The notes beneath the pieces are model-generated. The model did no database searches. It was not told where the DNA came from and saw nothing but the letters and a program-made list of their open reading frames with translations. Positions 61,102 to 64,000 of a DNA stretch of 64,000 bases are shown piece by piece. The stretch is from contig NZ_JAIOAA010000011.1 of NCBI RefSeq assembly GCF_019890675.1, positions 62,001 to 126,000 on the forward strand, given 5' to 3'. The translations under genes were made by a program, and so were the position numbers. Origin of the DNA: Micromonospora sp. PLK6-60. Lineage in GTDB: Bacteria; Actinomycetota; Actinomycetes; Mycobacteriales; Micromonosporaceae. Position 1 is the first letter of the stretch, and every line of letters begins with the position of its first letter.

Positions 61102-62118
61102 TCAGCCGGCCGCTGGCGTGGTGGCGGGCGGCCGTACCGCCGCTTCGAGCAGCGCCAACGTCCGCCGCTGCGCGTCGAGGCCGACGCGGATGCCGACCTG
61201 CATCGGCAGGTTCGGGCCGGCGTGTCCGAACTCGACGTTGCCCAGCACCGGGATGTCGCGGTCGCCGAGGACGTCGAGGACGATCTCGGCCAGGGTCGGG
61301 GACGCGCCGGCGCCGAGCCCGTCGATCGCGTGCGGGACGCCGACCACCATGCCGGCGATCCGGTCGAGGATGCCGGCGTGCCGCAGCACGTGCAGGTAGC
61401 TCCACACGTACGCGGCCTGCCCGCCCATCTCCTCCCAGAACAGCACCGCGCCGTCGAACCGGTCCAGCGGCAGCGCGTACCGCGTCGCCTGCGCCAGCAC
61501 GATGCGGTTGATCACCCCGCCGATCAGCCGGCCCTCGGCGCGACCGGCCCGCCAGCACTCCCATGCCCCGCTGGCGGGCAGCGCACCGATCGGCTCCGTA
61601 CCGGTCAACAGCGCCGAGTAGAGCCGCTCCAGTTCCGCCCGGCGGGCCGCGGGCGCGCGCTGCCACGCCCCGCCGAGCCCGGGGGTGGCCAGGTCGGCGT
61701 GGAACCCGACCAGGCCCGTGCGGGCGTAGAGCACCAGATGCAGCAGCGAGATGTCGCTGTAGCCGAGGATCGGCTTGGGGTCGGCGGCGACCGCCGCGAC
61801 GTCGATCAGGTCGAGGTAGCCCAGCGCCGTCTGGCCGCCGTCATGGGCGATGACGGCGCGGACCTCGGGGTCACGCAGCAGCGCATTGAGCTCCCCGGCG
61901 ATCTCCGCCGGCGTGGCCGCGCTCCACCAGCGGCGCCGGCCGGCTTGGAGCAGCGGTGCCCGGCGCACCCGGAATCCCATCCGCTCCAGCACCTGAACCG
62001 CCTGCCCGAGGTCGGGCTCGTAGGCGGCGTCGAGTGGCCCGGACAGCGACGCGACGACGACGAGATCACCGGGCCGCAGGGCGCGGGGCCGCAGCGGGTG
62101 GGGCGGGGCGGCGGTCAC
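61102..62118 (-). CDS. S66-family L,D-carboxypeptidase/MccF-like serine peptidase
   Basis: A 338-residue protein, started at the GTG at 62118. It has LRPGDLVVVASLSGP at the start, the region AVIAHDGGQTALGYLDLID, the probable nucleophile motif ILGYSDISLLHL, and LDRFDGAVLFWEEM and NVEFGHAGPNLPMQVG with catalytic Glu and His candidates. S66 enzymes cleave L,D-bonds of murein tetrapeptides or inactivate microcin-C-type nucleotide antibiotics (MccF). It lies downstream of the NmrA-like gene by 40 bases on the same strand. Which substrate applies is open. Confidence 0.88.
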   Translation of the reverse strand: MTAAPPHPLRPRALRPGDLVVVASLSGPLDAAYEPDLGQAVQVLERMGFRVRRAPLLQAGRRRWWSAATPAEIAGELNALLRDPEVRAVIAHDGGQTALGYLDLIDVAAVAADPKPILGYSDISLLHLVLYARTGLVGFHADLATPGLGGAWQRAPAARRAELERLYSALLTGTEPIGALPASGAWECWRAGRAEGRLIGGVINRIVLAQATRYALPLDRFDGAVLFWEEMGGQAAYVWSYLHVLRHAGILDRIAGMVVGVPHAIDGLGAGASPTLAEIVLDVLGDRDIPVLGNVEFGHAGPNLPMQVGIRVGLDAQRRTLALLEAAVRPPATTPAAG

Positions 62119-62158
62119 CGCCGTAGTGTCCCCACACCCGCCACACCGCGCCACCCGG

Positions 62159-63022
62159 TTACCGGGCCAGCACGGCGCCCTGGTCGGCCAGGAAGTCCCG
62201 CATCGTCCGGGCCGGCCGCCCGGTCACCCGCTCGACGGTGTCGGTCACCGTCGCGAAGCTGCCGGCGTGCACCCGCTCGAACGTCAGCACGAAGAGTTCC
62301 CGCTCGAAGCCCGTGGTCCCGGCCACGGCCTCGTCGACGGTGACCTCCCGGTGGGCCAGGGGGTGGCCGATCGCGGCGGAGAGCAGCTCGGCGGTGCGCG
62401 GCAGCGAGAGGGCCTCCGGGCCGGTGATCTCGTACGCCTGGCCGGCGTGCCCCTCGTCGAGCAGCGCCCGTTCGGCCACGGCCGCGATGTCCCGGGCGTC
62501 GATCCAGGCCAGCCGCTCCCCGCCGCCGGGGAATTCCAGCTTCCCGCCGCCGGCGATCTGGTCGCGATAGAAGCGCGGGTCGGTGAAGACCTGCATGAAC
62601 CAGCTCGGCCGCAGGATCGTCCAGGCGCGCCCGCTGTCCCGGACCGCCCGCTCGGCGCGCGGCGCCCAACCGTCGGGCCCCATGTAGTCGGCATCCTGCT
62701 CGGACAGCAGGACGACCCGGGTCCGCGGCGACGTCTCGGTGAGCAGCGCGCCGATCAGCTCCGGCGCGTCCGCGCGATCCGGCCGGACGACGTACACGGC
62801 GTCCACGCCCTCGGTCGCGGCCGGCCAGCCGGACGGGTCGTCCCAGGAGAAGGCGGTCGGGCGGACCCCGTCGATGCGGACCGTGGCCGGGTCGCTGCTG
62901 CCGCCGAGGACCTCGACGCCCCGGGCGACGAGCAGTCGCGCCAGCGGTGCGCCGGTCTTGCCGCGGACCCCGGTCACCAGCACGCGGGTGATGCCGTCTC
63001 CGGCCGAGTGCGGACGCGTCAC
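62159..63022 (-). CDS. NmrA-like/SDR NAD(P)-binding protein
   Basis: A 287-residue protein starting at GTG 63022. The Rossmann motif is RVLVTGVRGKTGAPLARLL, with downstream DAVYVVRPDR, WTILRPSWFMQVF and GHAGQAYEITGPEALSL, as in NmrA-like sugar-epimerase-fold proteins such as azoreductase-like or QOR2-type quinone reductases. The active-site YxxxK of true SDR enzymes is not apparent. It is divergent from a MarR regulator, which probably represses it via dyads in the 87-base gap. Confidence 0.88.
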   Translation of the reverse strand: MTRPHSAGDGITRVLVTGVRGKTGAPLARLLVARGVEVLGGSSDPATVRIDGVRPTAFSWDDPSGWPAATEGVDAVYVVRPDRADAPELIGALLTETSPRTRVVLLSEQDADYMGPDGWAPRAERAVRDSGRAWTILRPSWFMQVFTDPRFYRDQIAGGGKLEFPGGGERLAWIDARDIAAVAERALLDEGHAGQAYEITGPEALSLPRTAELLSAAIGHPLAHREVTVDEAVAGTTGFERELFVLTFERVHAGSFATVTDTVERVTGRPARTMRDFLADQGAVLAR

Positions 63023-63041
63023 GTCGTACCACTCCCTTTTC

Positions 63042-63094
63042 CTTTAGTGGCTAAAGTTTCTCGACCCACCTAAACACGGATGCCTGAGTGGGTC
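63042..63094. promoter_or_regulatory. Operators between the NmrA-like and MarR genes
   Basis: CTTTAG-TGG-CTAAAG (63042-63056) is a MarR-type AT-rich dyad. A second, wider inverted repeat GACCCAC (63063-63069) with GTGGGTC (63088-63094) lies nearer the MarR start. Both are in the shared promoter gap. Confidence 0.6.
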
Positions 63095-63109
63095 AAGTAA
63101 TCTCTCGGC

Positions 63110-63517
63110 ATGACCGAGGTGACGGAGGGCCTTGACCAGCAGGTGTCGGACCTCGTGTTCGCGTACGACGCCGCGTACGGGCGGGCCGCGCAGACGGTGT
63201 CGTTGAGCGCCGCCCAGGCCTGCCTGCTCGAACACCTGACCGCAGACGGCTGCTCGATGGGGGAGCTGGCCGGCGAGCTGCTGTGCGACGCCTCGAACGT
63301 CACCCAGCTCGTCTCCCGGCTGGAGGCCCGCGGCCTGGTGGCCCGCGTGCCCGACCCGGCCGACCGGCGGATCAAGCGGGTGTCGATCACCCCGGCGGGG
63401 CAGCGCGTGCGCGACGCCGTCCGGCGGGCCTTCGACTTCCCGTCCGACCGGCTCGGCCGGCTGACCCAACCGGAGCGACACCAGCTCGCCGCGCTGCTGG
63501 CGAAGGTGCTGGCGTAG
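63110..63517 (+). CDS. MarR-family transcriptional regulator
   Basis: A 135-residue protein with the MarR winged helix: LSAAQACLLEHLTADGCSMGELAGEL, the recognition helix CDASNVTQLVSRLEARGLV and the wing VPDPADRRIKRVSITPAGQ. It should bind a dyad in the divergent region and release it on a ligand such as a phenolic compound or quinone. The NmrA-like oxidoreductase is the likely target. Confidence 0.93.
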   Translation: MTEVTEGLDQQVSDLVFAYDAAYGRAAQTVSLSAAQACLLEHLTADGCSMGELAGELLCDASNVTQLVSRLEARGLVARVPDPADRRIKRVSITPAGQRVRDAVRRAFDFPSDRLGRLTQPERHQLAALLAKVLA

Positions 63518-63601
63518 CCGCTGCCGGCTATTGCTGGTGACAGCCGCACCCCTGGTTGGCTACGGTGCCGGGGACGCCGGATCGAGTCGACGGGGTGGTC
63601 G

Positions 63602-63895
63602 GTGAGGCGACGTTCGCCGCAGGAGAAGAAGGCGCTCAGCTATGCCCGGGACCGCCGGAACAGCTACGGCGCGAACGACAAGAGTTCGCGCCGCGGCATT
63701 CGCCGTAACAAGCGGTTCCCGCACCGGGCGAACCGGCACCAGGAGCGGCTGGACCTCACCACGCTCACCGGGGCACCCGATCCGCTGACCGTCGAGGCCG
63801 TCGAGGACCGGCTGCGGGGCCGGCGTCCGAAGTCCTGGCGCAAGGTGCCTGACCAGCCGCTCGGTGTGGTGCTGGCGGCCCGCCGTACGCGATGA
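63602..63895 (+). CDS. Small basic protein of unknown function
   Basis: A 97-residue protein starting at GTG 63602. Lys/Arg-rich, with SPQEKKALSYARDRRNSYGANDKSSR, a pattern found in small actinobacterial proteins without assigned function. The basic composition suggests nucleic-acid or ribosome association, but that is a guess. Confidence 0.75.
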   Translation: MRRRSPQEKKALSYARDRRNSYGANDKSSRRGIRRNKRFPHRANRHQERLDLTTLTGAPDPLTVEAVEDRLRGRRPKSWRKVPDQPLGVVLAARRTR

Positions 63896-63941
63896 TCGTT
63901 GCCGGTGGCCGGCCCTCTCTGCCCGGCGGGAGCGGTGGCTG

Positions 63942-64000
63942 ATGGCTGACGCGGCGGGACCGGCGGGCCCGGCCGGACCGTCCCGGTTCGAGCGGGTCGT
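63942..64000 (+). CDS. Start of a gene truncated by the window end
   Basis: ATG 63942 has GGGAG about ten bases upstream. Nineteen codons are visible (MADAAGPAGPAGPSRFERV...), too few to assign a family; the Gly/Pro/Ala start suggests a disordered N-terminus. Confidence 0.5.
   Translation, partial: MADAAGPAGPAGPSRFERV

Overview
The window is very GC-rich actinobacterial DNA, densely coded on both strands, with many GTG starts, 4-bp GTGA overlaps and clear GGAGG-type ribosome sites. An ECF sigma factor of the SigC type with a zinc anti-sigma partner, a cvnABCD conservon, an Rpf/LysM cell-wall hydrolase behind a c-di-AMP riboswitch, many small AraC/VOC and WYL/VOC pairs and a large secretome point to a Micromonosporaceae, most likely a Micromonospora-like organism. 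The palindrome after 58110 resembles one I remember as abundant in that genus. I saw no tRNA, rRNA, transposase, integrase or CRISPR array.

Layout. 1-5.5 kb: the 3' part of a giant secreted RTX-type calcium-binding repeat protein. 5.7-24.7 kb: an immunity-rich stretch in which conflict genes alternate with ordinary genes. It holds a small helical protein plus NACHT-type NTPase pair that share an amyloid-like motif, a TIR-SLOG operon of Thoeris-like logic, a facing two-TM protein, a TIR-TM-beta-propeller protein, and an XRE regulator followed by a one-domain TIR protein. Interspersed are a GH16 glucanase, a SigC-type sigma/anti-sigma pair, an AraC/VOC pair, smpB and htpG. 25-27 kb: riboswitch-controlled Rpf hydrolase, convergent L,D-transpeptidase and a membrane protein. 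27.9-31.8 kb: conservon whose fifth gene is a styrene-monooxygenase-like flavoprotein. 32-35.6 kb: nucleotidyltransferase, ECF41 sigma factor divergent from a WrbA-like quinone reductase, and a voltage-gated-type ion channel. 35.7-45.8 kb: secreted peptidases M14, S15 and M6, a PucR regulator, two lipoproteins (one thioredoxin-like) and a SUKH protein. 45.8-48.2 kb: WYL and AraC regulators around a VOC protein.

48.4-58.2 kb is a four-gene operon for exported proteins: cupredoxin/Ig repeats/DUF1080, Tat-type sugar isomerase-like protein, two-domain multicopper oxidase, and ThuA/discoidin/PQQ-type dehydrogenase/PKD/DUF1080. It is probably an extracellular sugar-oxidation and keto-sugar-hydrolysis pathway. 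The last gene has a rare TTA codon at codon 7. 58.2-64 kb: a small HTH protein with an elaborate inverted-repeat region, a GT87-type glycosyltransferase, DUF2277, ArsR, S66 peptidase, an NmrA-like reductase divergent from a MarR regulator, a small basic protein and the start of another gene.

All family assignments come from reading translated sequence and recognising motifs; no database search was run. Functional links between neighbouring genes are inference unless stated otherwise.
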